A DNA stretch of 64,000 nucleotides from Sanghuangporus weigelae (GCA_033182465.1 CP137320.1:186001-250000), one strand, 5' to 3'; counted from the stretch's first letter, positions 37,501 to 50,695 are shown. Program-made: numbers and translations. The notes: a model not told the origin generated them from the sequence alone.

Positions 37501-38878
37501 AACCGACGCACCTCCTTCGTGATAAGTTTGGGAGCCGGCCGACCGGGGATAAGTGCCGTAGTGATGACAATGTCTACATCTTTGCATTGCTCCATGAAGA
37601 GCTTCATCTCTGCTTCGATGAACTCCTTTGACATCTCTTTGGCATACCCGCCTGTGCCAGCGCCTTCTTCCATGATCTCGACTTCAAGAAACTCGGCTCC
37701 TAAGGACTGGACCTGCTCGCGCGCTGCAGACCGAGTATCAAAACCTCGGACGATTGCACCTAGACGACGAGCCTGGAATATTGAGATGAGTTATGGTCCA
37801 TTGTGAGGTATGACATGAAACACGAGACATACTGTCGCGATTGCACTGAGACCCGCTACACCTGCACCGATGACCAGCACCTTACACGGAGGAATCTAAA
37901 AAGAAAAGCTTAACAACTTCTCGGAAACGGACGAACAATTCGACGAACCTTGCTGGAAAAGAAGTCAGTATATGCTGGTATTTGATGTGATTGGCCGTCT
38001 AACGTACCCTGCTGCTGTTACTTGACCCGTGAAGAATCGACCGAAATGATTAGAGGCTTCTAAGACAGCTTTGTATCCAGCAATATTTGCCATTGAACTA
38101 GACAACACAATCAACTTTCATTCTGAAACATGGAATAGACTCCGGACGCACCTGAGAGCATCAAAGGTCTGAGCACGAGAAATCCGGGGTATCATATCCA
38201 TAGCAAAAGTCGTCGCTTTTCGCGCGGCAAGCGCTTCCACAAGCGGTTTGTTTTGCAAGGGATTCAAGAACGAGATGAGCGTCCCGCCTTCGTGCAATGC
38301 GTTCACCTCCTTGTTTGGACCATCATTGCTAGGCGCGCGGACCTTGAGCAAAATGTCACTTTCTTTCCAGACGGCTCCACTTTCGACCAGAGTAGCACCT
38401 GCTTGCACATATGCGTCGTCTGTGAACTGCGCCTCGCAGCCCGCGCCGCGTTGCACTAGAACGCGTGCGAACCCTTTTTTGAGTAGAAGTGCCGTGTTCT
38501 GGGGTGTGATGGCAACGCGGCGTTCATTTGGAAATGTTTCTCGTGGTACACCAACAGTCAACGAGGAGTATGGTATGGCTGATGCCAAGTGCGTAAGGCA
38601 CAAGAATGTATTGGGTGAGCTTCGTATATGCTCTTGTGGAACATCTGTACCCACCTGTTACTTTCGGCTGAGTGGGTTTCTCTTCTTCGCTTAGCCTACG
38701 CGTCGAATGGTAGAGTCGACATATATCTATCGCAACTGCGGCCCAGATTATCAGGTGCGATGAGAAGCACGATATGAATGAACGCACCGGCACGCGTCAA
38801 CTTGATTGTGCTCGTCGACCGACAGATCGTTGCTAAACAACTCCAAGAGTGACGCGCCATCAACGACGCTGAAACCAT
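34544..38878 (-). CDS. NNT: Mitochondrial proton-translocating NAD(P)+ transhydrogenase
   Basis: Single-chain transhydrogenase of the inner mitochondrial membrane. It makes NADPH from NADH using the proton gradient. The order is domain I ([40 protein letters not shown]), a linker rich in Ala/Pro, then domain II with many membrane helices. These include [37 protein letters not shown] and [20 protein letters not shown]. Domain III binds NADP ([53 protein letters not shown]-like) and ends [19 protein letters not shown] place the start at 38878. Two short 5' exons then give [20 protein letters not shown] followed by an Arg/Ser-rich stretch with [17 protein letters not shown], a convincing mitochondrial presequence. 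More than twelve exons; about 1,090 residues. Confidence 0.93.
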
Positions 38879-39941
38879 TGTTCAACGACACCAACAACCT
38901 CGGCCGCGATGATCGCGATGAGGGAGAAAGGAAACACGGTGCCAGCTGGCGATACAGATGCGATAATAAATAGTAACCGTGTAAAATATCAAGCAAATTA
39001 CCATATTTATCCTTGTCTCGCGATCACGGGAGCGAATGCCGAACAAATCCGGGGCCCCGCGCACCCATCTTATTATATCAAAACCTTCGTTGTCTTCAAA
39101 TCTTACGCCTTACGCTGATAAGTTTGCGCATTGGACAATCTAAGTCTATGCTTGTTTATTTTGCGAAGCTAAAGAGCCCTCACGACTCTGTTAATCTTGT
39201 ATAAGTGTCTGTTGCAATTGTTGTCGCCACGTTCGTCACTACAGCAGAAAATACCGGACGACGGCTGATGAGGGTAAGATAGAAAAGCCCACTTGGCGCT
39301 TAAAGCACTTTTAGCTAATCTTTAGTAAGTTCTGTCAGGTATTTGCAAGCCAGAATCCCTTCCTACCTTTTCCTGCAATGCACTTCGTATGAGCAAGCAA
39401 GAGACTAATAATATTACAAACCTCGCGTGGACGCATATTATCAATGTCTTTAATCAAGTTCTGTTAGTATACTCTCCAGTACTCGAACACGATAATTGGT
39501 TGACACAGCTCAGCATCTGGATGGGAGAGCCGTATACATGCTCAAAAAGTATTTCGCAAGCTTTAGCTAGCCAGAACTACAATTAGAAATAAAATAAAAT
39601 AAAATAAAAATCTCAAATGAACTGCGCCTTATACCAGATCTAGAGTAGTACCCGGCACCACCAAAGAGTGTCTTCGTCTTCCGGCTTTTCCTTTCCGTCG
39701 AGTTACAACAGCAAACGGCCCACAGGTCCTCATGTATCATCAGTGATTCCATTTGCATTGGATCCGTATTTTTATTGCGGGGTGCATGATCCTCGACGAA
39801 CGATATGTATGTTTAAGTGTTACGTAATGAATATATCACTTTACACTTATTTGGCTTTATTGACGCGACTGAACCAAATTTCCTATATCATAACCGTGGG
39901 TGTCACTTCTCTTCTCGCGGATTTTCACTTGCTTCAATACC
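38879..39941. other. Intergenic between NNT and RAD54
   Basis: Divergent genes, so promoters of both lie here. A short AAAAT-type microsatellite sits at about 39586-39610. No gene or RNA is supported. Confidence 0.45.
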
Positions 39942-42900
39942 ATGCTGCGCCGGCAGCCAATAACCCCAGATGGTAGACCAGTCGATAGGCTGCAAGAAAG
40001 TGTTCGCCTCAATAAGCCGTTCAGACCTCCATCCTTCACCAAGACCTCGACGCGCGACCAACCACAACGGAAACGCAAACGGGTATCGTACAAGGGCGCT
40101 GGAGGGGATGTTGACGACTCTGAGGATGATGCAGGCAGCAGAAAGAAGCGTAGGAAAGACGAGAATGGTCCCCCTGAGATAGATTTGGTAGCCCATGACC
40201 TCAAGCGATTTCCCAAATTCGAGCCGAAACCCTTTCAAGCTGTCGCATCGCGCAGATTCTCAATACCCTGCATGACAAATAACAAAGGCGAGGTCGTGCA
40301 CAATGTGCTTTCTGGCGTTTCTCTAGGCATTCGACCGCAGCCTATCTTACTTCCACGACCACTTCATGACCCTATGCAAGACCACGCAATTGTGTTGTAT
40401 GATCCGACGATCGATAATCGAGAGACGGAAGAAGAGAAATGTGAGCGAGAGAAAGAAGAGGAGAGAGAGCGAATGGCAAAGGAGGCGGAAGAAAAGATGA
40501 AAGGGATGTTCAACCCTCATAAATCGTTGCGTAAGCTACTGGGTGAGGACCAGAAGAAACAGCAAAAGTTGCAGAAAGTGGCTGTGGTTCTCGATCCTAA
40601 GCTCTCCAAAGTGCTTCGTCCCCATCAGATTGAAGGTGCAAAGGTGCGCTTTAAAAATATATTCCTTCTAAGTCCTTTAGCTCACGAACCTTTTTAGTTC
40701 TTATACCGATGTACGACGGGCATGACAATTGAAAATCAATATGGGTGAGTCGCGCTCAGTCTGTGAACCTACTCCACTGACGATACTTCAGATGTATCAT
40801 GGCAGATGAAATGGGTCTCGGGAAGACTCTCCAGTGCATTGCACTTATGTACACCCTCCTCAAACAGTCACCGCACGCCGGAAAACCTTCCATTGACAAA
40901 TGCATCATCGCGTGTCCTAGCAGTCTCGTCAGAAATTGGGCTAACGAGCTGAGTATGCATGTCTTCTCCATCCTCCCGAGGAATTTACAAACTTGATATA
41001 TTGTTACCCCTTTAGCGAAGTGGCTTGGTGAAGAGGCGCCTGGATGCCTTGCAGTCGACGGCAAAGGCAGTAAAGGCGAGCTCATCCAGAAAGTAAACCG
41101 GTGGGTGCAAGCGAGAGGGAGAAGCGTAACACAACCAGGTTCGCGCTCTGATTTCATTGACTTCTAGTGCCACTCACTGAATTCTGTAAAGTGATGATTG
41201 TTTCGTACGAGACACTACGGACTTTGTCCGAGTATCTTGCTAATTGTAGTATTGGACTGTTGCTTTGCGACGAAGGGCACCGTCTGAAGAACTCTGGTAT
41301 GTGAAATCTTAGATATATGGACCATCATCTCACAGCTTTGAGCAGATTCATTGACGTTCCAGTCTCTGAACACGCTGAACGTGAAACGACGCGTAATTCT
41401 TTCTGGCACGCCGATCCAGGCAAGTCCAGATAACGTCGTTATGCTTCGCACTAAACTAATATGAATCTCATTGCAGAACGACTTATCCGAATATTTCTCC
41501 CTTCTCAACTTCGCAAATCCGAATTATCTTGGCTCAAAAGGAGATTTCCGCAAGAAGTTCGAAAACGCAATTATTCGTGGTCGCGACGCCGATGCTACCG
41601 ATGAAGTGAAGGCTTCGTGCGAGGCGAAGCTCAAGGAGCTCGGCACTTTGGTAACTCCGTTCATCATCCGACGCACGAATGATCTACTTTCGAAATACCG
41701 TACGTTGTCTTTTAAAAGAAGTTAAACCAGTTTCCCTTTTGCTCACGTTCTTTTAGTCCCTGTCAAATACGAACACGTCGTATTCTGTGGCCTTTCCGAC
41801 TTCCAGCTTGCTCTTTACAGGTTGTTCATCACTTCACCAGATATCAAGGCTCTGCTCCGGGGAATAAACTCACAACCGCTGAAAGCAATTAACATCCTGA
41901 AGAAGCTATGTAACCATCCAGAACTATTGGACCTTCCGAATGACTTGCAAGGTTCAGAGCATCTTATTCCTGAGGGATTCGTAGGTGCTGGACAGAATGC
42001 TAGTGGACGAGATCACGGTCGGAACCGAGATGTACGGTGTGACTGGGGTGGAAAATTCGTTGTCCTCGAAAGGTACGTCGCACGATACTGTCAATAGGTA
42101 TGGGATTATGTGAAGTGATTGACTTCGTGTACAATCAGATTCCTACATCGCATCCGAACTGAGACGAAGGACAAGATTGTCCTAATCAGTAACTACACAC
42201 AAACTCTCGACTTGTTTGAGAAAATGTGTAGAGCGAAAAGGTAAGTCCCTTCTACCTTCAAAAAACCTTCTTCGAGAGTGAAACTGATGCCGGTCCCTCA
42301 TAAGCTATGGATGCTTCCGACTTGACGGAACTATGTCCGTCACGAAGCGTCAGAAGTTGGTCGACCAGTTTAACGATCCGAACCGACCGGAATTCGTCTT
42401 CCTTTTGAGCAGCAAAGCTGGAGGATGTGGCATTAACCTCATTGGAGCTAATCGACTGATTCTGTTTGATCCTGGTAAGCTTTCCGAAATTTATGACGGA
42501 ACATTAAGTCTCAACCATACGATTCCAGACTGGAACCCTGCAGCTGACCAACAAGCCCTCGCACGTGTCTGGCGCGACGGGCAGAAGAAAGAATGTCGGA
42601 TTCATTATTTGACATTTTCCATAACCGTTCACACTCACGTTCTCGTTTACAGGCTTCGTCTATCGCTTTATCTCAACTGGTACAATCGAGGAGAAGATCT
42701 TTCAGCGACAAGCCCAGAAACAAGCGCTCTCCTCCGCGGTCGTGGACGCGACCGAGGACGCTGAACGGCACTTCTCCGTCGACATGCTCCGGCAACTATT
42801 CACATTCAAGGAGAACACACTGTGCGATACGCATGACACTTTCAAATGCAAGAGGTGTAAAGATGGGAAGCAGCTCGTGAAATCCCAGGCTCTGCTATAC

Positions 42901-43088
42901 GGGGATGCTAGCACGTAAGTTTCAATCAGCTTCTACAGTTTCGTCGTCCCTTCGCAGGTGCTAAACGATTGTTTGTTAGCTGGAATCATTATACGAACGA
43001 AGAGTTGAAGAATAATCACGATGACCTTCTCCGAGCTGAAGTTGGCTTACCGGACGTTTCTTTTGTGTTCCAATATATAAGTCATTAA
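39942..43088 (+). CDS. RAD54: DNA repair/recombination ATPase Rad54
   Basis: SNF2-family motor that works with Rad51 in homologous recombination. The first exon (39942-40643) encodes [18 protein letters not shown], a basic N-terminus and [19 protein letters not shown]. Helicase motifs follow in order: [10 protein letters not shown] at about 40800, Ia [48 protein letters not shown]. The C-terminal lobe has [78 protein letters not shown] and [20 protein letters not shown]. The tail [16 protein letters not shown] carries the zinc-binding-like Cys/His cluster typical of Rad54. About ten exons. The ATG at 39942 is the first good start. It converges with LIN1. Confidence 0.96.
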
Positions 43089-43327
43089 TGCACTCAAATT
43101 ACATCCCTTCTACTTTCTTTTCGGAGCTGACGATTTTGTCATATCCATCTATTCCTTCGTTTTGCGGTTCACACACGTCCAGATCCACATCTGTAGCTGT
43201 AGCATTTCGTCGAGGAATTCTTGCCATTGTACACAACAGATAGCAATACATAATGCACAGAGATAATAGATTAGACTACAAATCATCGGAAAAGTGAACA
43301 AGACGAAGAATATGGATGAGTATTTGT

Positions 43328-44648
43328 TCAATCGACAACATCGTCCCAGTCACCCCATGCCCCTCCAACGATTCTCACTTTCACTTTCTCCCCAAACTCG
43401 CCGAAATATTTCGCGTCGTACCACGCTGACATCTCTTCCTCTCCAAAGGGTCCAAAAACTTGTTCTTCAGCATTGCCATTTTCACCACCGCCGTTCTGCA
43501 TCTGAGTTCCAGGGACATCCCACTTGTATTCGTACATTATGGGAGGCGGTGACCAGTCTGGCGCGACATTTCCTGCAGCTCGAACGGAACGAAGGAATTG
43601 CTCGTAGGTTTTGTTGTATACGTCGATGTCCCCAAAAGACATGAGCTCTGATGCGAGTGTTGTAAGGTGCTCGATTTTGGACTCTTGAGGGCTTTTGCGG
43701 GGATGATTGGCATGTGAGGATGCGGGTTGAGAAGAGTGTGAGTCGATGTTGTCGATCTCCATTGTTGAATGGTTTTGAACGTGGGCTTTTCGAGTACTGT
43801 TTCCAAGCAAGTGAATGTGAGAGGTATCATAGAATGAGAAATATGTGAACCTACCTCTTCTCTTTCCCCTTCTGCTTCTTCACTTTTTCGCCGAGTCTTG
43901 CAAGCGCCTCAAGCACAGTCTCGCCCTTCTTCAGGATCGATAGCAACTCCTTCTCCATATCGTCCTTACTCTCCGCCTGTTCGGCTTCACGCGCCTCTGC
44001 CTTAAGTTTCTCCCTCTCTTTCCTCTCCATAGCGCGTTTCGCTCGGCGCGCTTTCTTCATGGCTTTTTCGTCTGTGTCGTCGAGCCATCGATCGTGAATG
44101 GCATGAGGATCGAACGTTCGCACGTACATCCCGTCCTCGGTGAACTTCCCTTCTTCCATCTCCTCACGCATATTGAATGAGGAGAGCTCGTACCCCATGC
44201 CTGCTTTCTTCCTCCTTTCAGCATCGTCTTCGTCCTCCGGTTCACTCTCAGACGATTCGCTCTCTTCTAAATCTTCGGCCTCTCCCTCATCGTTGAACTC
44301 TTGTCCTTCGATATCACCTAACCGCAAATACTCTGTCTTCTTCTTCCCCGACACTTCCTCATCTTTCTCCTCCTTGTCGCCCATGGCGAACATATCATCT
44401 TCATCTTCCTCAGCTCCCCCTTCTCCCGCACCGTGCTTTCGTCGGCTGAGGACGACGCCTTCGCCATCGTCGCTCGAATCTGACTCGTAGCCTTCTGTCT
44501 TCACACGCCCCTTGCGTTTGAGCTTTTTGGAGTCCTCGAGCTGCGCTTCGACGTCCTCTTCGAAGCGTGCCGGATCATCTTCTGGTGCTACGAAGCGTGT
44601 TTTCTTCTTGGTTGAAATTTGCTCTGAGGACGATTTCGAGCGTTTCAT
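43328..44648 (-). CDS. LIN1: GYF-domain U5 snRNP-associated protein LIN1/CD2BP2
   Basis: Two exons, joined near 43858/43797 as GKEKSTRKAHVQNHS. The N-terminal two thirds are charged (MKRSKSSSEQISTKKKTRFV, many acidic runs) and contain SSFNMREEMEEGKFTEDGMY, then VRTFDPHAIHDRWLDD, a block conserved in CD2BP2/Lin1 proteins. The C-terminus holds the GYF domain (IMYEYKWDVPGTQ, then EQVFGPFGEEEMSAWYDAKY), a proline-rich-ligand binding fold. In yeast and man this protein links to the U5 snRNP protein Prp6 and so to pre-mRNA splicing. An in-frame ATG at 44726 exists, but 44648 gives the usual N-terminus. Confidence 0.9.
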
Positions 44649-44749
44649 GGCGATTGTTGCATGAGGTGAGATTGAAGTTAAAGTACAGCCAGTAAGTACC
44701 ATAATTAATGACGATCTGCCGATCACTAATTCCTAAGATAATCATCCAG

Positions 44750-46233
44750 ATGGATCGACATCTAAAAGCTTTTACTTCTTTCCTTCAACCCATGCTGGAT
44801 GAACCTGAACTCGTCCTGCACGTCTGGCCTGGGCGTTGGGACCTCCCTACATTCACACCACCATGTCTCGCGTCCATTCTCTATTTACAACTTATACTAC
44901 CGGGCAAATTCATAGTTGAAGAATGCACGAATCCAGACATTTCCCCCGATGGTGCGTATTCTCGAGTCGCGTCGTCGCCTGAGCACAAGCTCTGACTGAC
45001 TACAGGACAGCTACCGTACCTTTCACACGGACTTGCGACTATCGCTTCATTTCCGTCAATAGTCAAGTATATAGAAGGTCTTCAAAGGCACGCCGAGACA
45101 TCCGAAGACAATGAAGAAGCGGATAGGGAGAATGGAGTAGCTGACACGATCTCGGCCGTAAACACGGTGAAGCGGGCTCAAGAGACGGCATGGATGGCTT
45201 TAGTCTCTGCTCAATTAGGGGATCTGGTGGTACGCATACGAAGCTGATTTTCCTTCTGCATATTGCTGAGCTCATTTTTGACACAAGGCTTGCTCGCTGT
45301 TTACCCTTCGACATAATTACTATGACTTCGTCAGGCCTGCTCTTGCAGAACTCTTTCCCGTTCCCCAGCGGTATTACGTCCCAGATCGTTTACGCGGAAT
45401 GTACAAGCCGCGACTTGAGGCAGCTGGATTATGGTCCATATCCGTGGAAGAGGCGGAGGAAGAAAGACGGAAAAAGAAGGGCCTTGGGCTTGCGGATCAC
45501 AGCATCGTGCAAGAGGCTTTCGGGAAGGAGAAGGTACATACATTTGCTTATCATGCTAAAGTTTCTTTTATTCATAAGATAGCAGGTGCTTGACAAGGCG
45601 CGGATGACTCTCGACCTTCTGGCTCGACTTATCGGCGATAAGCTGTTCTTCCTGGATAATCCTAGTCCAAGCGCATTGGACGTTTTCGTCGCTGCACACA
45701 TTCTGCTTCTCACTGTTCCGCCATTCCCAAACGAGACCCTGCGTTCCCTCGTTCTCGAATCCTATCCTTCTCTTGTAGCACATTCACGAAGGTTGCAATC
45801 CCGTACGCTCTTACCTCCAGGAACATTGCATGGATTAGCAGCTAGCTTATCTACATCTTTCGAGGTCATTGAAGCTCAAACGCATCAGTCTGATGAGGAG
45901 TATATCCCTCTGCGAGGACGCTCCGCACAGCAGGCAACATTTTCGGAAGTTGTTTCTTCGCTCGCTGTTCCGTTCTCCTGGAGGCTCGCAAATCCATTCT
46001 CGATTCATAGAACAAAGCCCAAGTCAAAGGCTGATAAGGAATTTGATCAAATGCGTTGGGCGTGGTTTGGTTTGGCAGCTGCAAGCATCATTGGGTGGGC
46101 ATGGACTATGGCCGTTCCCCTGGAAAGTCTGGAACGTGGCGAGTACTCTGAACGAACCAGCCATGAAGAGGAAGATAACGAAGAAAGGTCTGAAGAGGAT
46201 GACGATGAAAGCGAAGAGGAAGATGACGACTGA
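44750..46233 (+). CDS. SAM37: SAM37/metaxin-like mitochondrial outer membrane import protein
   Basis: Component type of the sorting and assembly (SAM) complex that inserts beta-barrel proteins. The start MDRHLKAFTSFLQPMLDEPE is followed by LVLHVWPGRWDLPTFTPPCL, the thioredoxin/GST-like N-terminal part of metaxins. GQLPYLSHGLATIASFPSI and NYYDFVRPALAELFPVPQRY then lead into a GST-C-like helical part (ARMTLDLLARLIGDKLFFLD, then NPSPSALDVFVAAHILLL). A single membrane segment (WAWFGLAAASIIGWAWTMAV) lies near the C-terminus, followed by a strongly acidic tail of about 30 residues. Four exons with in-frame joins. Assignment to Sam37 rather than another metaxin is by domain order. Confidence 0.85.
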
Positions 46234-46464
46234 CGACAATATATTACAATTTTTCCTAGTCGAGCAGTTTAATTATCGCCATTTCTTTAGTTTAATTAAG
46301 GCAAGCACTCGGAAATAAATAAATATATGAAACACGTGATTGACATCCGTCGACCATTCCGATCACTGACGCGTTCGTTCAACTTCACAACTACTCTCTT
46401 CTCGAGTGCTCGCCACAACTACTTCTTGCGTTACCTGCAGCCACTTGAAGCACTTAAGTCATTA

Positions 46465-47823
46465 ATGCCCGCATCAAAGCTTCGTCTGCGGCATCCGAAG
46501 GGTCAAGCTACTCTTGAGCTCGACCTCGATACTGCGTCAGTACAGGACCTTCAACAACGGATCCGCGAAGTCACGGATGTTTATCCATCGCAGCAAGAAT
46601 GTGAGTGCATATTCGACCTATATTGCCGATTATCGTCTCAACACCTTGAAATAACCTACTAGTAAAGTCCGGCTATCCGCCGCACCAACTCACGCTCATC
46701 CCTGAGTTACCCGTGTCAAGCCTTGGCCTGAAGCCCGGGGATCAAATCATCCTCACGCACAAGGCGGGAGCCGCTCCTGCCCCTGCTTCGACCTCTGTGC
46801 CTTTCGGCTCACAAGCTACTCCTCCCCCTCCCTCAACGCCATTATCAACGGGTGAACCGCCTCGATCAGCGGGATTACGAGAAAGCTACCTTGCTATGCC
46901 AACGACTCCCGGTGCCGGAGGGACGGACTATGTCAGTACGGAGTCGGGAGTTTTGGTACACCGAGTAAGTGGTTAGTTATGTCCTATATCATCCAATTCT
47001 CATTTGGCCGGACTGGAATAGGTCGTTCCGGATGACAACTCGTGCTTGTTCAGCTGTATCGCCCTTGTATTCGAGCAGGATATCAGCAAGGCTCAGTCCA
47101 TAAGAAAAAGTATGTACAATACTGTTTTCCTAACTCTAAGTGTGATGCTAATTTTTTTTGCCTTTCTCCATCGCGCTCTGATAGTCGTAGCCGAAGCTAT
47201 CCGACAAGATGCCGAAACTTGGACAGAAGCAATGCTGGGGTGCGTGATCATCTTGCGCCTCATAGAACATTGCTCACTTTTTCTTACCATTCTTCAGTCT
47301 TCCTCGGGAGAAATACATCCAAAACATACTCAAACCATCTACATGGGGCGGGGCGATCGAATTGTCAATTCTAGCCTCACATTACTCCACCGAAATCGCC
47401 TCAATAGACGTCGAAACAGGAAGGATAGACCGCTTCTCTCCTTCGAAGAGTACACCATCAACTCGATGCATCCTTATTTATTCTGGAATTCACTATGATG
47501 CGGCGTCACTATCGCCTATGGCGGATGCCCCGCCGGACTTCCATCAAACAGTGTTCCCGATCGAAGGCGAAGATCTGTCAGCAGATAGGATACTCCGCGC
47601 GGCTAGTGAGCTTGTGGATAAACTAAGGGCGAAGAGAGCGTACACGAATACAGCGACTTTTGATCTGCGGTGCGAGGTATGTGGCACGGAGACAGTCAGC
47701 CAATGCAAAGCTAAGAGCTAATATGTACCATCCTGATAGGTCTGCAAGGTAGGATTGAAAGGGGAGAAAGGAGCGCGAGAACACGCAATGCAAACCGGAC
47801 ATACAGCATTTGGCGAGTACTGA
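46465..47823 (+). CDS. OTU1: Ubiquitin thioesterase OTU1 (YOD1)
   Basis: Deubiquitinase working with Cdc48/p97. An N-terminal UBX-like part (MPASKLRLRHPKGQATLELD, then LTLIPELPVSSLGLKPGDQI) precedes a Pro/Ser-rich linker. The OTU domain carries VVPDDNSCLFSCIALVFEQD (Asp and nucleophile Cys), YIQNILKPSTWGGAIELSIL and ILIYSGIHYDA (catalytic His). A C-terminal C2H2 zinc finger reads RCEVCKVGLKGEKGAREHAM, then QTGHTAFGEY. Six exons. The frame stays open upstream to an ATG at 46327, giving an optional 46-residue Arg/Ser-rich extension. It starts 94 bases after the SAM37 stop on the same strand. Confidence 0.94.
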
Positions 47824-48080
47824 CGATTGCGACCCCAAGTATTCAAGGCAGTATGTATTATGTATCTTGAATATCTCGTACGAATATACCTCAATGTCTT
47901 GCTGTTCCTTGGAATCATCCGTTCTGATTACAATGAGTCTCGACGTCTACGGAACTTGTTCTTCTCTGTGGGACGAGCGAAACCAACACCCTTCACTCGA
48001 TGCTATCGCTTTTTCGGTTTATGATGCATCATACACAGCTGTTGAACATGCCCGTCAGACGCCCCGGGATTCACGAAAAA

Positions 48081-49743
48081 TCAGATAAAGTTAACGATTT
48101 TCACTCTCCCTGGCATTCCGACCGCAATAGCGCCGCTCCAAGGTTCAACGCAAGATATAACCGGTTCGATGTCATCCGCACAGGGAACGATATCGTTACC
48201 GAGGTTCAGCTCATTCATTGGTTGTGATGCGTCAGTGAACAAGGAGAAACATCGGATCTTCGAGCGGAGCGAGAACATTCGACCTGAGTTGGACAGACTG
48301 CGCGAATTCCACGGGAGCTGAGATGCTTGGGCGCAGGAAGACTTCACCAGTGAGAGCATACCGATCGGCGGTGAGTTAGGATCTGAACTACGGGAATGTG
48401 AGAGTTGGAGACGGAACGAGATGAGTCTCGTCGGTGTTTGACCTCCAGGTCCGCAATCATACGCAGCGATAAATATCTCCGTCGGCGCATTTGGTTTCCA
48501 GATCGGAGTGAAAACGCGATGGGCAAGGATCCACGGTCCGAAACCGTCGTTCCTGTTGACTATTCTGTCTTCATGACCGGGATATGGGAGAGGAAGGACG
48601 CTAGAGCTGTCTTTTCCCAGACAGATCGAGACCCTTGTCCAGAACGCGTGTACTACTTCTTTTGACCATCTCCCTGCGAGAACCGAGATTGGCAGTCTGA
48701 TTGCGGAGAAGCCAGTTTCATCAAGGGTGGCGAAGGAAACGAGCTCGTTGTTTGCAAGAACAATAGACCGTGGCTCGATCCTGTTACCCTAAGGCTTTCC
48801 GTCAGGCTGAACGAAGCACACAACTTTGCTCAAAAACAAAACCTACCATCGAGTCATTAAAACCAAGAGTCAGAGCTTCCCCGGTCTTCCAATTAATAAC
48901 GACGGTCTGTAAATTATGAGGGATGCACGCAATAAAGAATTCGTTCCGAAGCATCATGCGGAATAGGAAGACCGGCGGCAATACCCTTTCAAACAAGATC
49001 GTTTCTCGTCTGTCTCGAAGATCGAAAGAAAAAATGCGCAACGGGCTCCTAGAAAGAAACAAGAGGAAGCCATAAGTACACAACCTTTTTCTAGGAAGGA
49101 GGAGAAATCGCCCACGTAGTCGTCGTCTCAAAGTCCTCGAACAAAATCGCGACATTCAGCACGTTACCGTCATCGACAACATCGTAATCGAAACCCGCGC
49201 AACTGAACCTCCCAACCGGAGATTTGATTTCCCAAAGCCTCTCTTTCGTCACAAGCGACCATAGTTCCAGCCTCCCGCAATTCAGAATCAAGATATCTCT
49301 ACCGCCAGGAAGGAGGCGGGGTTCAACAAGGATATCCAATTCGCCTGCAGGCCGCACGATAGGCAAGTCAGTGACGTGAAGGTTGTGATATTGGCGGGGG
49401 TCTGCCCAACTACGATGCCTCTGAATGGCGCTGATGACTGTCCTCCTCAGATCCGAAGCTGACTTTGAAGCAATCGGCTCGAACGGGTTCAGGTTCGGCG
49501 CACACTCGACGTCGAGCCGCTGAATGCAAGTGTTCCAGATTGCGCGGGCTTGGCATATTTGGTGCAGGGATTTACATGTCTATAGTATTTGAAAGTCTTC
49601 ATAAAAGCTGAAGCTATGCAAAAGACAGAACGCACCCTTTCGACTCGTAGAACGGTTTCTACAGAACAACGTGTCAGTATGTCAATGATGAGTTCATATG
49701 GTAGTGAAAGGAGCGTGTTAGTAGCCGTCCCAAAATGTGGCAT
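48081..49743 (-). CDS. F-box protein
   Basis: The N-terminus LSLPYELIIDILTRCSVETV, then LRVERVCKSLHQICQARAIW and NTCIQRL is an F-box, split by an intron, which would bind Skp1 in an SCF ubiquitin ligase. The rest shows repeated beta-strand-like segments (GRDILILNCGRLELWSLVTK, FSCAGFDYDVVDDGNVLNVA, NDGFGPWILAHRVFTPIWKP). These resemble the propeller-like C-terminus of the large agaricomycete F-box family. The end GAIAVGMPGRVKIVNFI lies at 48081. Several introns; the exact middle joins were not all verified. Target unknown. Confidence 0.75.
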
Positions 49744-50695
49744 ACAACGAGTGTCGGGTAAAGGAGTGTCAGTATTTGATTAGTGATCACTGATCTTGTC
49801 GTACAGTAACAATTCTTCCGTTCAGCAATGTACGAGAGAAGATATCATCAGGGTTGAGTAAACTGCTCGTGCCTGGGAAGAAACGTTTGCCTGGTACCTT
49901 TGCGCAAGGATGAAGAGCAAAGTGGGTTCTCCAAGAAGCCCACTTCCATTTTGCGACTGATAGTAGCATTGTATGCTCTCAGTAGTCTGGCTACAGTGGT
50001 GAATTGCTGAGTCGCTTGGGATAGAACTGCTCTAAATAGACGCTTAGGCTAGTTATTGAATATGGCACCGCAGAGTATGTGCCAAGTCCAACGGATGTTT
50101 TTCCGAGTCAACAGAGATTAACAAGAAGATGGAAAATGTACCGGGACTATACCAAGAATCCCGATACTAATCCCCAAGCTCTTGCTCTTCAAGAAGAGGT
50201 CGGGAGGACAGCGAAAACATGATTTACCAATGCCGGTATTGAGGACGATGGCCCGAAAGTTTCCTTTGTTTCCGCCCCAGGAAGTGGAATGCCAGCTTGA
50301 AGAGGCGTAATCTCTTGAGTGGTCCAGTCAACGTCTCCTCGAAATGAACCAAAATGAAACTGTTTATCTGAATCCACGAGTCCACAACATGGTTCGATTT
50401 AGACTCAGAGTTGTGGAAATGGAAATGAATAGTCCGATGAAACCACGTGATGGCATCCAAGTTGTGAGACCACGATTTCAACAAAAGTATGTACATGAAT
50501 TGAAGCTCTTTCCACAAGCTTACAGCTGACGGAGGAGCTCGAGCAAAAAGACTTGATGATGGCAATCATTGCATGAGGTGGGAATCTGATTCTCATGTCC
50601 TGATCGGTCAGCGCCAAATACTTATCGGCGTCCGCTCGGAAGCGTGCGCAGCCTTCACTACAGTGTTATTCACGTTCTTTTTCTATTATCCTTCA
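49744..50695. other. Region without assignable gene; possible gene remnant on the minus strand
   Basis: Minus-strand segments at 50377-50200 (DKQFHFGSFRGDVDWTTQEI) and 50600-50500 (MRIRFPPHAMIAIIKSF) look exon-like and are flanked by possible splice sites. They do not extend into a recognisable protein. The right end is the MFS transporter promoter. Confidence 0.3.

Noticed and set aside
39900-39941. Longer N-terminus for RAD54 beginning at 39900
   Set aside because: The upstream codon there is GTG, not ATG. The first ATG in frame is 39942 and gives the usual fungal Rad54 start.
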